A stretch of DNA of 64,000 bases from Dorea sp. AM10-31 (lineage in GTDB: Bacteria; Bacillota; Clostridia; Lachnospirales; Lachnospiraceae), in the NCBI RefSeq assembly GCF_003435815.1, contig NZ_QTUV01000004.1:62001-126000 (forward strand), written 5' to 3'. This document shows, in pieces, positions 7,497 through 17,096 of this stretch; position 1 is the stretch's first letter; each line of letters starts with the position of its first letter. The position numbers and the translations under genes were made by a program. The notes under the pieces were generated by a model. That model made no database searches, was not told the DNA's origin, and saw only the letters and a list, made by a program, of their open reading frames with translations.

Positions 7497-7737
7497 GCTG
7501 TGACATGATAGCAAAGAAGCGCGAGGTTGCTGCCACAATGTGGCAGGTTTTCCGTGGAGCGAATGTCAAGTTAGGAAACTGGCGACAAGTCACTGTACGA
7601 ATCAAAACTGATTACTGCTTACCAACTGGTAAAAGGTATGAAACAACGTGTGAGTTTCTCACGACACACACGGGAGAGTGTACAGTCACCGCTTGTCGTA
7701 CTGAAGTTAAAAGTACGAAAAGGAGGCGACTTTTTTT
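7497..7737 (+). ncRNA. Structured 5' leader of rpsJ (S10-operon leader)
   Basis: About 240 untranslated bases with nested helices. A long-range stem joins GACAAG (7584-7589) and ACTGTAC (7592-7598) to GTACAGT (7680-7686) and CTTGTC (7692-7697). Smaller hairpins form at GCCAC/GTGGC, ACC/GGT, GTGAG/CTCAC and GTAC/GTAC (7698-7716). The rpsJ ribosome site AGGAGG (7721-7726) lies in a weak hairpin (AAAAG 7718-7722 with CTTTT 7730-7734). Leaders before the S10 operon are autoregulated by ribosomal protein L4 in several bacteria; that the same protein acts here is inference. Confidence 0.65.
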
Positions 7738-8055
7738 ATGGCAAGTCAAGTAATGAGAATCACTTTGAAAGCGTATGATCATCAGTTAGTAGATGCATCC
7801 GCTAAGAAAATCATCGAAACTGTAAAGAAAAATGGAGCAAAGGTGAGCGGACCGGTACCGCTTCCGACTAAGAAGGAAGTAGTAACAATCTTAAGAGCGG
7901 TTCACAAATACAAAGATTCCAGAGAACAGTTCGAACAGAGAACTCATAAGAGACTGATCGATATCGTAACACCAACACAGAAAACTGTTGATGCATTATC
8001 AAGATTAGAGATGCCGGCTGGTGTTTATATCGACATCAAGATGAAGAACAAATAA
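7738..8055 (+). CDS. rpsJ: Ribosomal protein S10
   Basis: 105 residues, full family length. S10 sits in the head of the 30S subunit next to S3, S9 and S14 and also takes part as NusE in antitermination. The extended loop is seen at residues 37-44 (SGPVPLPT), and HKRLIDI and a [11 protein letters not shown]-terminus are typical. The start is the ATG after the AGGAGG site and T7 run; an ATG five codons in is the alternative. First gene of the operon. Confidence 0.98.
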   Translation: MASQVMRITLKAYDHQLVDASAKKIIETVKKNGAKVSGPVPLPTKKEVVTILRAVHKYKDSREQFEQRTHKRLIDIVTPTQKTVDALSRLEMPAGVYIDIKMKNK

Positions 8056-8144
8056 GACTTCATCGACACAATAACGACACAGTAATTCCTATATTTAGGA
8101 TGAACGCGTAAGCGTTCCGCTGTAAATCACAGGAGGTAATTATA

Positions 8145-8825
8145 ATGAAGAAAGCTATTTTAGCTACAAAAGTCGGAATGACACAGATCTTCAGCGAAGA
8201 CGGAACACTGACACCGGTTACAGTTCTTCAGGCTGGTCCTTGTGTAGTAACACAGATCAAGACAGTTGAGAATGACGGTTATGAAGCTGTTCAGGTTGGA
8301 TTCGTTGACAAGAAAGACAAGATCATCAACAAAGACAAGAACGGTAAGAAAGAGATCGTTCATCGTCACGGTGTAACAAAGGCTGAGCAGGGACATTTTG
8401 CAAAAGCTGGAGTATCCGGAAAGAGATTTGTAAAAGAGTTCAAACTTGAGAATGCAAGCGAATATACACTTGCACAGGAGATTAAAGTTGATATTTTTGA
8501 AGCAGGCGACAAGATTGACGCTACTGCAATTTCAAAAGGTAAAGGATTCCAGGGTGCGATTAAGAGACATAATCAGCACAGAGGACCTATGACACACGGT
8601 TCTAAGTTCCACCGTCATGCCGGTTCTAACGGAGCTGCATCTGATCCGAGCAAGGTATTCAAAGGAAAGAAGATGCCGGGACACATGGGAAGCAAGAAGA
8701 TCACAATCCAGAATCTTGAAGTTGTCCGCGTAGATGCTGAGAACAATCTGCTCTTAGTAAAAGGTTCTGTGCCGGGACCGAAGAAATCTTTAGTAACTAT
8801 TAAAGAAGCAGTAAAAGCTAACTAG
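8145..8825 (+). CDS. rplC: Ribosomal protein L3
   Basis: 226 residues. L3 binds 23S rRNA near the peptidyl-transferase centre and helps start 50S assembly. The rRNA-reaching loop ([19 protein letters not shown], near 130-148) and the [10 protein letters not shown] stretch are intact. It is about 15 residues longer than common bacterial L3 because of a lysine-rich insert around residues 56-75 ([16 protein letters not shown]). Ribosome site AGGAGG. A hairpin with a GTAA loop (8102-8117) lies in the 89-base gap after rpsJ. Confidence 0.98.
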   Translation: MKKAILATKVGMTQIFSEDGTLTPVTVLQAGPCVVTQIKTVENDGYEAVQVGFVDKKDKIINKDKNGKKEIVHRHGVTKAEQGHFAKAGVSGKRFVKEFKLENASEYTLAQEIKVDIFEAGDKIDATAISKGKGFQGAIKRHNQHRGPMTHGSKFHRHAGSNGAASDPSKVFKGKKMPGHMGSKKITIQNLEVVRVDAENNLLLVKGSVPGPKKSLVTIKEAVKAN

Positions 8826-8851
8826 GCTTAGACGAGGAAGGAGGACTTAAG

Positions 8852-9472
8852 ATGGCAAACGTATCTGTTTATAATATCGAAGGTAAAGAAGTTGGAACAA
8901 TCGACTTAAACGATGCGGTATTTGGTGTTGAAATTAACGAACACCTGGTACACATGGCAGTTGTTAACCAGCTTGCAAATAATCGTCAGGGAACACAGAA
9001 AGCAAAGACACGTTCTGAAGTTTCTGGTGGCGGAAGAAAACCGTGGAGACAGAAAGGTACCGGTCATGCAAGACAGGGATCTACAAGAGCTCCGCAGTGG
9101 ACAGGCGGTGGAGTAGTATTCGCTCCAGTACCGAGAGATTATTCTTTCAAGATGAATAAGAAAGAAAAGAGAGCTGCTCTGAAATCTGCGCTTACAGCTA
9201 AGGTTGAAGAGAAGAAATTTGTAGTAGTTGACGAGATCAAATTCGACGAAATCAAGACTAAGAATTTCGCAAACATTTTAAAGAACCTGGAAGTATCCAA
9301 AGCATTAGTAGTATTAGAAGATGGAAATGACAACGCAGTAATCTCTGCCAAGAACATTGCAGATGTTAAGACTGCTGCTATCAATACAATTAATGTGTAC
9401 GATGTCTTGAAATACAACACAGTAATCGCTACGAAAGCTGCTGTTGCAAAAATTGAGGAGGTGTACGCATAA
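8852..9472 (+). CDS. rplD: Ribosomal protein L4
   Basis: 206 residues, normal length. L4 lines the peptide exit tunnel through a long basic loop, visible here around residues 51-80 (GGGRKPWRQKGTGHARQG). In enterobacteria L4 also represses its own operon through the leader RNA, making it the candidate ligand of the leader at 7497-7737. The stop codon overlaps the next start by one base (TAATG at 9470-9474), so translation is coupled to rplW. Confidence 0.98.
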   Translation: MANVSVYNIEGKEVGTIDLNDAVFGVEINEHLVHMAVVNQLANNRQGTQKAKTRSEVSGGGRKPWRQKGTGHARQGSTRAPQWTGGGVVFAPVPRDYSFKMNKKEKRAALKSALTAKVEEKKFVVVDEIKFDEIKTKNFANILKNLEVSKALVVLEDGNDNAVISAKNIADVKTAAINTINVYDVLKYNTVIATKAAVAKIEEVYA

Positions 9473-9777
9473 TGGCAAACGTTCAGTATTATGATGTAAT
9501 CCTTAAACCGGTAGTAACTGAGAAGAGTATGGAGCTTATGGGAGAGAAGAAATATACATTCCTTGTACATCCAGAAGCTAACAAATCTCAGATCAAAGAA
9601 GCTGTTGAGAAAATGTTCGAAGGAACAAAGGTTGCTAAAGTCAACACAATGAACTGCGAAGGTAAGAAGAAAAGAGTTCGTGGAACTATGCAGTTTGGTA
9701 TGACAGCTAAAACTAAAAAAGCAGTTGTTCAGCTTACAGAGGACAGCGCTGATATCGAGATCTTCGAAGGTCTCTAA
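9472..9777 (+). CDS. rplW: Ribosomal protein L23
   Basis: 101 residues. L23 stands at the tunnel exit and docks the signal recognition particle, trigger factor and SecY. Typical motifs are KPVVTEKSMELM at residues 12-23 and the KVNTMNCEGKKKR loop near 60-72. Starts one base inside the rplD stop. The 99 bases before rplB hold no feature I could support beyond the rplB ribosome site AAAGGAG. Confidence 0.97.
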   Translation: MANVQYYDVILKPVVTEKSMELMGEKKYTFLVHPEANKSQIKEAVEKMFEGTKVAKVNTMNCEGKKKRVRGTMQFGMTAKTKKAVVQLTEDSADIEIFEGL

Positions 9778-9876
9778 AATTAACGAGGGTGTGCATGCCG
9801 GATGAGACGTGGCTGTAAGACGCACAAAGCATACGGACAGAAACCGTGACAATAAACAATCGAAAGGAGAACAATC

Positions 9877-10719
9877 ATGGGAATTAAAACATACCGCCCA
9901 TATACGCCTTCCAGAAGACAGATGACTGGTTCTGATTTCTCAGAAATCACAAAGACAACACCAGAGAAGTCTTTACTTGCTTCAAAGAGCAGACAGGCAG
10001 GACGTAACAATCAAGGAAAAATCACTGTTAGACACCGCGGAGGCGGAGCTAAGAAGAAATATAGAATTATCGACTTCAAGAGAAGAAAAGATAATGTTCA
10101 CGCAACTGTAATTGGTATCGAGTACGATCCGAACAGAACAGCTAACATCGCACTGATCTGTTATGAAGATGGTGAGAAGGCATACATCCTTGCACCAGAA
10201 GGACTGAAAGACGGAATGAAAGTTATGAACGGACCGGAAGCCGAAGTTAAGATCGGTAACTGCCTGCCACTTTCTGAGATTCCGGTAGGTACTCAGATCC
10301 ACAATATCGAGCTTTATCCTGGAAAAGGCGGACAGCTTGTTCGTTCCGCAGGAAACAGCGCACAGTTAATGGCTAAAGAAGGAAAGTATGCTACACTGAG
10401 ACTTCCGTCAGGAGAGATGAGAATGGTTCCGATCATTTGCAGAGCTTCTATCGGAGTTGTAGGTAATGGAGATCACAACCTGATCAACATTGGTAAAGCA
10501 GGACGTAAACGTCACATGGGTATCAGACCAACAGTTCGTGGTTCTGTAATGAACCCGAATGACCATCCGCATGGTGGTGGTGAAGGTAAGACAGGAATCG
10601 GTCGTCCGGGTCCGTGTACACCTTGGGGTAAACCAGCACTTGGTCTTAAGACAAGAAAGAAAAACAAATCTTCTAACAAGATGATCGTAAGAAGAAGAGA
10701 TGGTAAAGCAATCAAATAA
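9877..10719 (+). CDS. rplB: Ribosomal protein L2
   Basis: 280 residues, full length. L2 is needed for subunit joining and peptidyl transfer. The conserved histidine loop [13 protein letters not shown] (near 227-239) and the C-terminal [18 protein letters not shown] stretch are intact, as is the N-terminal OB-fold with [19 protein letters not shown]. It is in the standard order rplB-rpsS-rplV-rpsC. Confidence 0.98.
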   Translation: MGIKTYRPYTPSRRQMTGSDFSEITKTTPEKSLLASKSRQAGRNNQGKITVRHRGGGAKKKYRIIDFKRRKDNVHATVIGIEYDPNRTANIALICYEDGEKAYILAPEGLKDGMKVMNGPEAEVKIGNCLPLSEIPVGTQIHNIELYPGKGGQLVRSAGNSAQLMAKEGKYATLRLPSGEMRMVPIICRASIGVVGNGDHNLINIGKAGRKRHMGIRPTVRGSVMNPNDHPHGGGEGKTGIGRPGPCTPWGKPALGLKTRKKNKSSNKMIVRRRDGKAIK

Positions 10720-10737
10720 TTAAGGAGGTTAGAACCT

Positions 10738-11019
10738 ATGGCACGTTCAATTAAAAAAGGACCATTCGCAGACGCAAGCCTGCTTAAGAAGATCGACGCA
10801 ATGAACGCTGCGGGAGAAAAATCTGTTGTTAAAACATGGTCTCGCCGTTCTACAATCTTCCCAAGCATGGTTGGACATACAATTGCCGTTCATGACGGAA
10901 GAAAACATGTACCTGTATATGTAACAGAGGATATGGTAGGACACAAACTCGGTGAGTTCGTAGCTACCAGAACTTATAGAGGACATGGAAAAGACGAAAA
11001 GAAATCAAAAGTTAGATAA
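10738..11019 (+). CDS. rpsS: Ribosomal protein S19
   Basis: 93 residues. S19 sits in the 30S head with S13 and touches the A-site tRNA. Family markers: RSIKKGPF at the N-terminus, [20 protein letters not shown] (about 40-59), and [13 protein letters not shown] at the end. Ribosome site AGGAGG. Confidence 0.98.
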   Translation: MARSIKKGPFADASLLKKIDAMNAAGEKSVVKTWSRRSTIFPSMVGHTIAVHDGRKHVPVYVTEDMVGHKLGEFVATRTYRGHGKDEKKSKVR

Positions 11020-11045
11020 TTAGATTGTGAAAGGAGGGTTCATCC

Positions 11046-11432
11046 ATGGCTAAAGGACATAGATCCCAGATTAAGAGAGAAAGAAATGCTAACAAAGATA
11101 CAAGACCTTCTGCTAAGTTATCTTACGCAAGAGTTTCTGTTCAGAAAGCATGCTTCGTATTAGATGCCATCAGAGGTAAGGATGTAACAACAGCACTTGG
11201 TATTTTGACATACAATCCAAGATATGCTTCTAGTTTAATAAAGAAATTATTAGAGTCTGCAATTGCTAATGCTGAGAACAATAACGGCATGAATGCTGAG
11301 AACCTGTATATTGCAGAGGCTTATGCAAACAAAGGACCAACAATGAAGAGAATCAGACCGAGAGCACAGGGCAGAGCTTACAGAATCGAGAAGAGAATGA
11401 GCCACATTACACTTGTGCTTGATGAAAGATAA
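11046..11432 (+). CDS. rplV: Ribosomal protein L22
   Basis: 128 residues, slightly longer than the roughly 113 of many L22 proteins because of a basic N-terminal extension ([20 protein letters not shown]). L22 reaches the narrow part of the exit tunnel with its beta-hairpin, seen here as [18 protein letters not shown] near 99-116, the region where macrolide-resistance changes arise. Eleven bases separate it from rpsC. Confidence 0.97.
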   Translation: MAKGHRSQIKRERNANKDTRPSAKLSYARVSVQKACFVLDAIRGKDVTTALGILTYNPRYASSLIKKLLESAIANAENNNGMNAENLYIAEAYANKGPTMKRIRPRAQGRAYRIEKRMSHITLVLDER

Positions 11433-11443
11433 GGAGGGCAAAC

Positions 11444-12097
11444 ATGGGACAGAAAGTTAATCCTCATGGCTTGAGAGTCGGTGTTATCAAAGACTGGGAC
11501 TCAAGATGGTATGCAGAAAAAGATTTCGCAGACTACTTAGTAGAAGACCATGAAATCAGAACGTATCTTAAGAAAAGATTATACAGCGCCGGTGTTTCTA
11601 AGATCGAGATCGAAAGAGCATCTGACCGCGTTAAAATTATTATTTATACAGCAAAACCTGGAGTAGTAATCGGTAAAGGTGGAGCAGAGATTGAAAAAGT
11701 AAAAGGTGAACTTACACAGTTTACTGACAAGAAGTTAATCGTAGACATCAAAGAGGTTAAGAGACCGGATAAAGATGCTCAGTTAGTAGCAGAAAATATC
11801 GCTCTTCAGCTTGAGAACCGTATTTCTTTCAGACGTGCTATGAAATCCTGCATGTCAAGAACTATGAAATCAGGAGCTCTCGGAGTTAAGACATCTGTTT
11901 CTGGACGTCTTGGTGGAGCTGATATGGCTCGTACAGAGTTCTACAGCGAGGGAACAATTCCTCTTCAGACACTTAGAGCAGACATCGACTACGGATTCGC
12001 CGAGGCAAACACAACTTACGGAAAAGTTGGTGTTAAAGTATGGATTTACAAAGGCGAGGTTCTTCCGGAAAAAGCACATAAGGAAGGAGAGAAATAA
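11444..12097 (+). CDS. rpsC: Ribosomal protein S3
   Basis: 217 residues, normal length. S3 forms the mRNA entry tunnel with S4 and S5. The KH-type RNA-binding domain has its GxxG loop at [14 protein letters not shown] (about residue 75-88). The C-terminal S3 domain with [18 protein letters not shown] is complete. Confidence 0.98.
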   Translation: MGQKVNPHGLRVGVIKDWDSRWYAEKDFADYLVEDHEIRTYLKKRLYSAGVSKIEIERASDRVKIIIYTAKPGVVIGKGGAEIEKVKGELTQFTDKKLIVDIKEVKRPDKDAQLVAENIALQLENRISFRRAMKSCMSRTMKSGALGVKTSVSGRLGGADMARTEFYSEGTIPLQTLRADIDYGFAEANTTYGKVGVKVWIYKGEVLPEKAHKEGEK

Positions 12098-12100
12098 ATC

Positions 12101-12538
12101 ATGTTAATGCCAAAAAGAGTAAAACGTCGTAAACAGTTCCGTGGTACCATGAAAGGTAAAGCACTTCGCGGAAATAAGATTACAAACGGTGAATATGGTA
12201 TTGTTGCAATGGAACCATGCTGGATCCGTTCCAACCAGATCGAAGCAGCCCGTATCGCTATGACACGTTACATCAAGCGTGGTGGTAAAGTTTGGATCAA
12301 AATATTCCCAGATAAACCTGTAACTACAAAACCAGCTGAAACACGTATGGGTTCTGGTAAAGGAACCTTAGAGTACTGGGTAGCTGTTGTAAAACCGGGA
12401 CGCGTAATGTTCGAGATCGCCGGTGTATCAGAAGAAGTTGCAAGAGAAGCTCTTCGTCTGGCAACACACAAGCTTCCTTGTAAATGTAAAGTAGTTTCTC
12501 GCGCAGACTTAGAAGGCGGTGATAACAGTGAAAATTAA
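12101..12538 (+). CDS. rplP: Ribosomal protein L16
   Basis: 145 residues. L16 organises the A-site side of the 50S and is essential for late assembly. N-terminal [15 protein letters not shown], the GxxRGNKIT segment and [19 protein letters not shown] (about 82-100) identify it. The next gene starts inside its final codons, giving an 11-base overlap. Confidence 0.98.
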   Translation: MLMPKRVKRRKQFRGTMKGKALRGNKITNGEYGIVAMEPCWIRSNQIEAARIAMTRYIKRGGKVWIKIFPDKPVTTKPAETRMGSGKGTLEYWVAVVKPGRVMFEIAGVSEEVAREALRLATHKLPCKCKVVSRADLEGGDNSEN

Positions 12539-12731
12539 TGCATTTGTAGAAGATTTAAAAACAAAATCAGCTGCAGAGCTGAATGAAGAATTAGTAGCTG
12601 CTAAAAAGGAACTTTTCAACTTAAGATTCCAGAACGCAACAAATCAGTTAGATAATACAAGCAGAATCAAAGAAGTAAGAAGAAACATTGCCAGAATTCA
12701 GACAGTAATTACTGAAAAGGCAGCTCAATAA
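12528..12731 (+). CDS. rpmC: Ribosomal protein L29
   Basis: 67 residues of two antiparallel helices; L29 lies beside L23 at the tunnel exit. The [20 protein letters not shown] segment and [14 protein letters not shown] are family hallmarks. I place the start at GTG 12528, eight bases behind AGGCGG and giving the usual MKINAF opening; GTG at 12519 would overlap the ribosome site. Confidence 0.95.
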   Translation: MKINAFVEDLKTKSAAELNEELVAAKKELFNLRFQNATNQLDNTSRIKEVRRNIARIQTVITEKAAQ

Positions 12732-12760
12732 GCATCCAATAAAAGAAAGGAGCAGAGACT

Positions 12761-13015
12761 GTGGAAAGAAATCTTAGAAAAACCAGAGTTGGTAAGGTTA
12801 TCAGCAATAAAATGGATAAGACCATAGTAGTTGCAGTTGAAGATCATGTAAAGCATCCTCTTTATAAGAAGATCGTAAAGAGAACATACAAATTAAAAGC
12901 ACATGATGAAGCAAATGAATGCAACATTGGTGACAAAGTAAAAGTTATGGAAACAAGACCATTATCTAAAGATAAGAGATGGAGACTTGTTGAAATTATG
13001 GAAAAAGCAAAATAG
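12761..13015 (+). CDS. rpsQ: Ribosomal protein S17
   Basis: 84 residues with an OB fold that binds 16S rRNA early in 30S assembly. [20 protein letters not shown] near the start and [19 protein letters not shown] in the middle are typical. Translation starts at GTG 12761 behind AAAGGAG. Confidence 0.97.
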   Translation: MERNLRKTRVGKVISNKMDKTIVVAVEDHVKHPLYKKIVKRTYKLKAHDEANECNIGDKVKVMETRPLSKDKRWRLVEIMEKAK

Positions 13016-13034
13016 TATAAGGAGGGAAACCTGC

Positions 13035-13403
13035 ATGATACAGCAAGAAAGCAGACTGAAAGTAGCAGACAATACAGGTGCGAAAGAGTTACTGTGTATC
13101 CGTGTACTTGGTGGATCTACAAGAAGATATGCAAGTATCGGAGACGTGATCGTTGCTACTGTTAAAGATGCAACACCAGGCGGCGTTGTTAAAAAAGGTG
13201 ACGTTGTAAAGGCAGTTGTTGTTCGTACTGTAAACAGCACTCGTCGTAAAGATGGTTCTTACATTCGTTTTGATGAGAACGCTGCAGTTATTATAAAAGA
13301 TGACAAGACACCAAGAGGAACCCGTATCTTTGGGCCTGTAGCAAGAGAGCTTCGTGACAAACAGTTCATGAGAATTGTTTCCTTGGCTCCGGAAGTACTG
13401 TAA
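13035..13403 (+). CDS. rplN: Ribosomal protein L14
   Basis: 122 residues, exact family length when started at ATG 13035 after AGGAGGG. L14 joins the intersubunit bridge and is the docking site of silencing factor RsfS. Markers: [20 protein letters not shown] at residues 5-24 and [20 protein letters not shown] near the C-terminus. An upstream in-frame ATG at 12987 lies inside rpsQ and is not credible. Confidence 0.97.
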   Translation: MIQQESRLKVADNTGAKELLCIRVLGGSTRRYASIGDVIVATVKDATPGGVVKKGDVVKAVVVRTVNSTRRKDGSYIRFDENAAVIIKDDKTPRGTRIFGPVARELRDKQFMRIVSLAPEVL

Positions 13404-13419
13404 GGAGGTGCGAACGAAG

Positions 13420-13731
13420 ATGTCAATGTTAAAGATTAAAAAAGGCGATACAGTTAAAGTTATCGCTGGTAAAGATAAAGACAAAGAAGGAAAAGTTCTT
13501 TCCGTAGATCAGAAAAACGCAAGAGTTGTTGTTGAAGGCGTAAACATGGTTACAAAGCACACAAAACCTAGTGCAACAAACCAGGCTGGTGGAATCATCC
13601 AGCAGGAAGCTGCTATCGACGTTTCTAACGTAATGTACATCCACAAAGGAAAAGCTACAAGAGTTGGAATCAAGATGGACGGAGACAAAAAAGTACGTTT
13701 CGCTAAATCAACAGGCGAAGTGATCGATTAA
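13420..13731 (+). CDS. rplX: Ribosomal protein L24
   Basis: 103 residues with a KOW motif at the N-terminus ([20 protein letters not shown], about residues 7-26). L24 starts 50S folding near the tunnel exit. [20 protein letters not shown] is the typical middle segment. Start at ATG 13420, 11 bases after AGGAGG; the ATG two codons on is also possible. Confidence 0.96.
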   Translation: MSMLKIKKGDTVKVIAGKDKDKEGKVLSVDQKNARVVVEGVNMVTKHTKPSATNQAGGIIQQEAAIDVSNVMYIHKGKATRVGIKMDGDKKVRFAKSTGEVID

Positions 13732-13754
13732 TTCTGGAAAGGAGGGTATACACT

Positions 13755-14294
13755 TTGAGTAGACTGAAAGAACAGTATCAGAACGAGATCGTTGATGCAT
13801 TAACGAAAAAGTTCGGATATAAGAATATTATGGAAGTACCGAAGCTCGATAAAGTTGTTATCAACATGGGTGTAGGTGAAGCAAAAGACAATGCAAAACT
13901 GTTAGATTCTGCAATCGCTGATATGGAGAAGATTACAGGACAGAAAGCAGTTATCTGCCGTGCTAAAAAATCTGTAGCGAACTTCAAATTAAGAGAAGGA
14001 ATGGCTATCGGATGTAAAGTTACTTTAAGAGGAGAAAAGATGTATGAGTTCGTTGATCGTCTGATCAACCTTGCACTTCCTCGTGTACGTGACTTCAGAG
14101 GTGTTAATCCAAACGCATTTGACGGAAGAGGAAACTACGCACTCGGAATTAAAGAGCAGCTCATCTTCCCTGAAATCGAGTACGATAAAGTAGATAAAGT
14201 AAGAGGAATGGACATCATCTTTGTTACAACAGCAAAGACTGATGAAGAGGCTCGTGAATTGTTAACACAGTTCAACATGCCGTTCACAAAATAA
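13755..14294 (+). CDS. rplE: Ribosomal protein L5
   Basis: 179 residues, full length. L5 binds 5S rRNA in the central protuberance and contacts P-site t[21 protein letters not shown] (about 26-43), [15 protein letters not shown] and the [19 protein letters not shown] segment are present. The start is TTG at 13755, ten bases behind GGAGGG, a rare start codon that is conserved-looking here because the protein then begins MSRLKEQY. Confidence 0.97.
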   Translation: MSRLKEQYQNEIVDALTKKFGYKNIMEVPKLDKVVINMGVGEAKDNAKLLDSAIADMEKITGQKAVICRAKKSVANFKLREGMAIGCKVTLRGEKMYEFVDRLINLALPRVRDFRGVNPNAFDGRGNYALGIKEQLIFPEIEYDKVDKVRGMDIIFVTTAKTDEEARELLTQFNMPFTK

Positions 14295-14305
14295 GGAGGT
14301 AAATT

Positions 14306-14491
14306 ATGGCTAAGACAGCAATGAAAGTAAAACAGCAGCGTAAGCAGAAATTCTCCACAAGAGAATATAATCGTTGCAAAATCTGTGGTCGTCCACATGC
14401 ATATTTGAGAAAATATGGAATCTGCCGTGTTTGCTTCCGCGAATTGGCATACAAAGGACAGATCCCAGGCGTTAAGAAAGCAAGTTGGTAA
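14306..14491 (+). CDS. rpsN: Ribosomal protein S14, zinc-binding (short) type
   Basis: 61 residues, the short zinc form. Two CxxC pairs at C24/C27 and C40/C43 bind one zinc ion. S14 sits in the 30S head between S3, S10 and S19. AGGAGG ribosome site eleven bases after rplE. Confidence 0.97.
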   Translation: MAKTAMKVKQQRKQKFSTREYNRCKICGRPHAYLRKYGICRVCFRELAYKGQIPGVKKASW

Positions 14492-14506
14492 AGGAGGAAA
14501 CAATTC

Positions 14507-14908
14507 ATGACTATGAGCGATCCAATTGCAGATATGCTTACAAGAATTCGTAATGCAAATACTGCGAAACACGATACAGTTGATGTACCGGCATCTAAAA
14601 TGAAACTTGCGATTGCAAACATCCTGTTAGATGAAGGATATATCACAAAATATGATGTCATCGAAGACGGAATCTTCAAGACAATTCATATTACACTGAA
14701 ATACGGTGTAGACAAGAATGAAAAGGTAATCACAGGTCTTAAGAGAATTTCTAAGCCAGGTCTTCGTGTTTACGCTAACAGCGCAGACATTCCGAAAGTA
14801 ATGGGCGGACTTGGAACAGCGATCATCTCTACTAACAAAGGCGTGATCACAGATAAAGAAGCTAGAAAACTTGGCGTAGGTGGAGAAGTACTCTGCTACG
14901 TTTGGTAG
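14507..14908 (+). CDS. rpsH: Ribosomal protein S8
   Basis: 133 residues, normal length. S8 binds the central domain of 16S rRNA and in enterobacteria also represses the spc operon. [20 protein letters not shown] at the N-terminus and [20 protein letters not shown] near the end identify it. A GAGTG/CACTC stem-loop with a GTAA loop (14928-14947) follows in the 68-base gap to rplF. Confidence 0.97.
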   Translation: MTMSDPIADMLTRIRNANTAKHDTVDVPASKMKLAIANILLDEGYITKYDVIEDGIFKTIHITLKYGVDKNEKVITGLKRISKPGLRVYANSADIPKVMGGLGTAIISTNKGVITDKEARKLGVGGEVLCYVW

Positions 14909-14976
14909 TAACTGCAAACTGAAAACAGAGTGGGCGTAAGCTCACTCCGAGAATCTAAGTTAAGGAGGAACAGGAT

Positions 14977-15519
14977 ATGTCACGTATCGGAAGACATCCA
15001 GTTGCTATTCCTGCAGGCGTTGAAGTAACAATTGCAGAGAATAACTATGTGACCGTTAAAGGTCCAAAAGGAACACTTGAAAAAGCTCTCCCTGTAGAGA
15101 TGGAAATCAAACAGGAAGGCGACGAAATCGTCGTAACAAGACCGAATGACTTAAAGAAAATGAAATCTTTACATGGTCTTACAAGAACACTGATCAACAA
15201 CATGGTAGTAGGTGTTACAGCAGGATATGAGAAAGTTCTGGAAGTAAACGGAGTTGGTTACAGAGCAGCTAAATCCGGAAACAAATTAACACTGAACCTT
15301 GGATATTCTCATCCGGTAGAGATGGAAGATCCAGAAGGTGTTGAGACTGTTGTTGAAGGTCAGAACAAGATCACTGTTAAAGGTATTGATAAAGAAAAAG
15401 TAGGCCAGTATGCAGCTGAGATCAGAGATAAGAGAAGACCGGAGCCATATAAGGGCAAGGGAATCAAATATGCTGATGAAGTAATTAGACGTAAAGTCGG
15501 TAAGACTGGTAAGAAATAA
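14977..15519 (+). CDS. rplF: Ribosomal protein L6
   Basis: 180 residues, two repeated alpha-beta domains. L6 lies near the GTPase centre and the sarcin-ricin loop. [15 protein letters not shown] opens the protein; the C-terminal signature [20 protein letters not shown] spans about 150-169. Confidence 0.98.
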   Translation: MSRIGRHPVAIPAGVEVTIAENNYVTVKGPKGTLEKALPVEMEIKQEGDEIVVTRPNDLKKMKSLHGLTRTLINNMVVGVTAGYEKVLEVNGVGYRAAKSGNKLTLNLGYSHPVEMEDPEGVETVVEGQNKITVKGIDKEKVGQYAAEIRDKRRPEPYKGKGIKYADEVIRRKVGKTGKK

Positions 15520-15536
15520 GAAAGGAGAGTGTGAAA

Positions 15537-15905
15537 ATGGTTAGCAAAAAATCTAGAAGTGAAGTACGTGTAAACAAACACAGAAAGTTACGTAACCGTT
15601 TAAGTGGTACAGCACAGTGCCCACGTCTGGCAGTGTTCAGAAGTAACAATCATATGTATGCACAGATCATCGATGACGTAGCACAGACAACTCTGGTTTC
15701 CGCATCCACTCTTCAGAAAGATGTGAAGGCAAACTTAGAGAAAACAAACAACGTTGATGCAGCAGCATATCTTGGAAAAGTAATCGCTGAGAAAGCTCTT
15801 GAAAAAGGAATCAAAGAAGTAGTTTTCGACAGAGGTGGATTTATTTACCAGGGTAAAGTACAGGCATTAGCAGATGCAGCTAGAGAAGCTGGATTGAATT
15901 TCTAA
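15537..15905 (+). CDS. rplR: Ribosomal protein L18
   Basis: 122 residues. L18 binds 5S rRNA with L5. KSRSEVRVNKHRKLRNRLSG near the start and FDRGGFIYQGKVQALADAAR near the end are typical. Start chosen at ATG 15537, nine bases behind AAGGAG; a GTG two codons upstream is too close to the ribosome site. Confidence 0.96.
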   Translation: MVSKKSRSEVRVNKHRKLRNRLSGTAQCPRLAVFRSNNHMYAQIIDDVAQTTLVSASTLQKDVKANLEKTNNVDAAAYLGKVIAEKALEKGIKEVVFDRGGFIYQGKVQALADAAREAGLNF

Positions 15906-15920
15906 TAAGGAGGAGCACAC

Positions 15921-16430
15921 ATGAGACAGGAACGTATTGATGCTAGTCAGTTAGAGTTAAATGAAAAAGTGGTATCAATCAAGCGTGTAACCAAAGTTGT
16001 TAAAGGTGGCCGTAACATGAGATTCACAGCTTTAGTAGTTGTCGGAGACGGAAATGGTCATGTTGGTGCAGGCTTAGGAAAAGCTACAGAGATTCCGGAA
16101 GCAATCCGTAAAGGAAAAGAAGATGCAGCAAAGAATCTTATCAATGTAGCATTAGATGAAAATGAAAGTATTACACACGATTTTATCGGTAAATTCGGAG
16201 GAGCTTCCGTATTACTTAAGAAAGCTCCGGAAGGTACTGGAGTTATCGCCGGTGGTCCGGCGCGTGCCGTAATCGAGATGGCAGGAATCAAGAACATCCG
16301 TACAAAATCTCTTGGTTCTAACAACAAACAGAATGTTGTTCTTGCTACAATCGAAGGATTACGTCAGGTTAAGACTCCGGAAGCAGTAGCTAAGCTTCGC
16401 GGTAAATCTGTTGAAGAGATCTTAGGCTAA
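15921..16430 (+). CDS. rpsE: Ribosomal protein S5
   Basis: 169 residues. S5 lines the mRNA entry and controls decoding fidelity (spectinomycin-site protein). The double-stranded RNA-binding S5 motif [20 protein letters not shown] occupies about residues 28-47, and the C-terminal domain with [20 protein letters not shown] is intact. Confidence 0.98.
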   Translation: MRQERIDASQLELNEKVVSIKRVTKVVKGGRNMRFTALVVVGDGNGHVGAGLGKATEIPEAIRKGKEDAAKNLINVALDENESITHDFIGKFGGASVLLKKAPEGTGVIAGGPARAVIEMAGIKNIRTKSLGSNNKQNVVLATIEGLRQVKTPEAVAKLRGKSVEEILG

Positions 16431-16444
16431 GGAGGGAGAACCAA

Positions 16445-16624
16445 ATGGCAAATTTAAAAGTTACATTAGTAAAATCTACAATTGGTGCTGTACCGAAGCA
16501 TAAGAAAACTGTAGAAGCACTTGGACTGAAGAAAGTCAACAAAACAGTTGAACTTCCGGATAATGCAGCTACCAGAGGTATGGTAAAACAGGTACAACAC
16601 CTGGTAAAAGTTGAAGAAGCGTAA
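16445..16624 (+). CDS. rpmD: Ribosomal protein L30
   Basis: 59 residues from ATG 16445 to TAA 16622-16624. Opens [20 protein letters not shown], followed by [19 protein letters not shown], the classical L30 pattern; L30 is a small 50S protein near the central protuberance. The ribosome site is AAGGAGG and the gene sits in its usual place between rpsE and rplO. Confidence 0.97.
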   Translation: MANLKVTLVKSTIGAVPKHKKTVEALGLKKVNKTVELPDNAATRGMVKQVQHLVKVEEA

Positions 16625-16655
16625 GAATTTAGATATCAGATAAGGAGGTGTTACA

Positions 16656-17096
16656 ATGGATTTATCTAACTTAAGACCAGCTGATGGATCAAAACAGAGT
16701 GATAATTTCAGAAAAGGACGTGGACACGGATCTGGAAATGGTAAAACAGCCGGTAAGGGACACAAAGGTCAGAAAGCTCGTTCAGGAGGCACAAGACCAG
16801 GTTTCGAAGGTGGACAGATGCCGTTATACAGAAGAATTCCGAAGAGAGGATTTACAAACAGAAATTCTAAGACAATCGTTGGAATTAACGTAGATGCTCT
16901 TGAAGTATTCGAGAACGATGCAGTTGTTTCAGTAGAGACACTGATCGAACAGGGAATCGTTAAAAATCCTAGAGATGGAGTTAAGATTCTTGGAAACGGA
17001 GAGTTAACTAAAAAGCTTACAGTACAGGCTAATGCATTCAGCAAAGGAGCAATTGCTAAGATTGAGGCTTTAGGTGGAAAAGCAGAGGTGATCTAA
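16656..17096 (+). CDS. rplO: Ribosomal protein L15
   Basis: 146 residues, normal length, with the long glycine- and basic-rich N-terminal arm ([20 protein letters not shown], about 21-40) that threads into 23S rRNA. L15 is a late assembly organiser. Its stop overlaps the secY start by one base (TAATG). Confidence 0.98.
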   Translation: MDLSNLRPADGSKQSDNFRKGRGHGSGNGKTAGKGHKGQKARSGGTRPGFEGGQMPLYRRIPKRGFTNRNSKTIVGINVDALEVFENDAVVSVETLIEQGIVKNPRDGVKILGNGELTKKLTVQANAFSKGAIAKIEALGGKAEVI

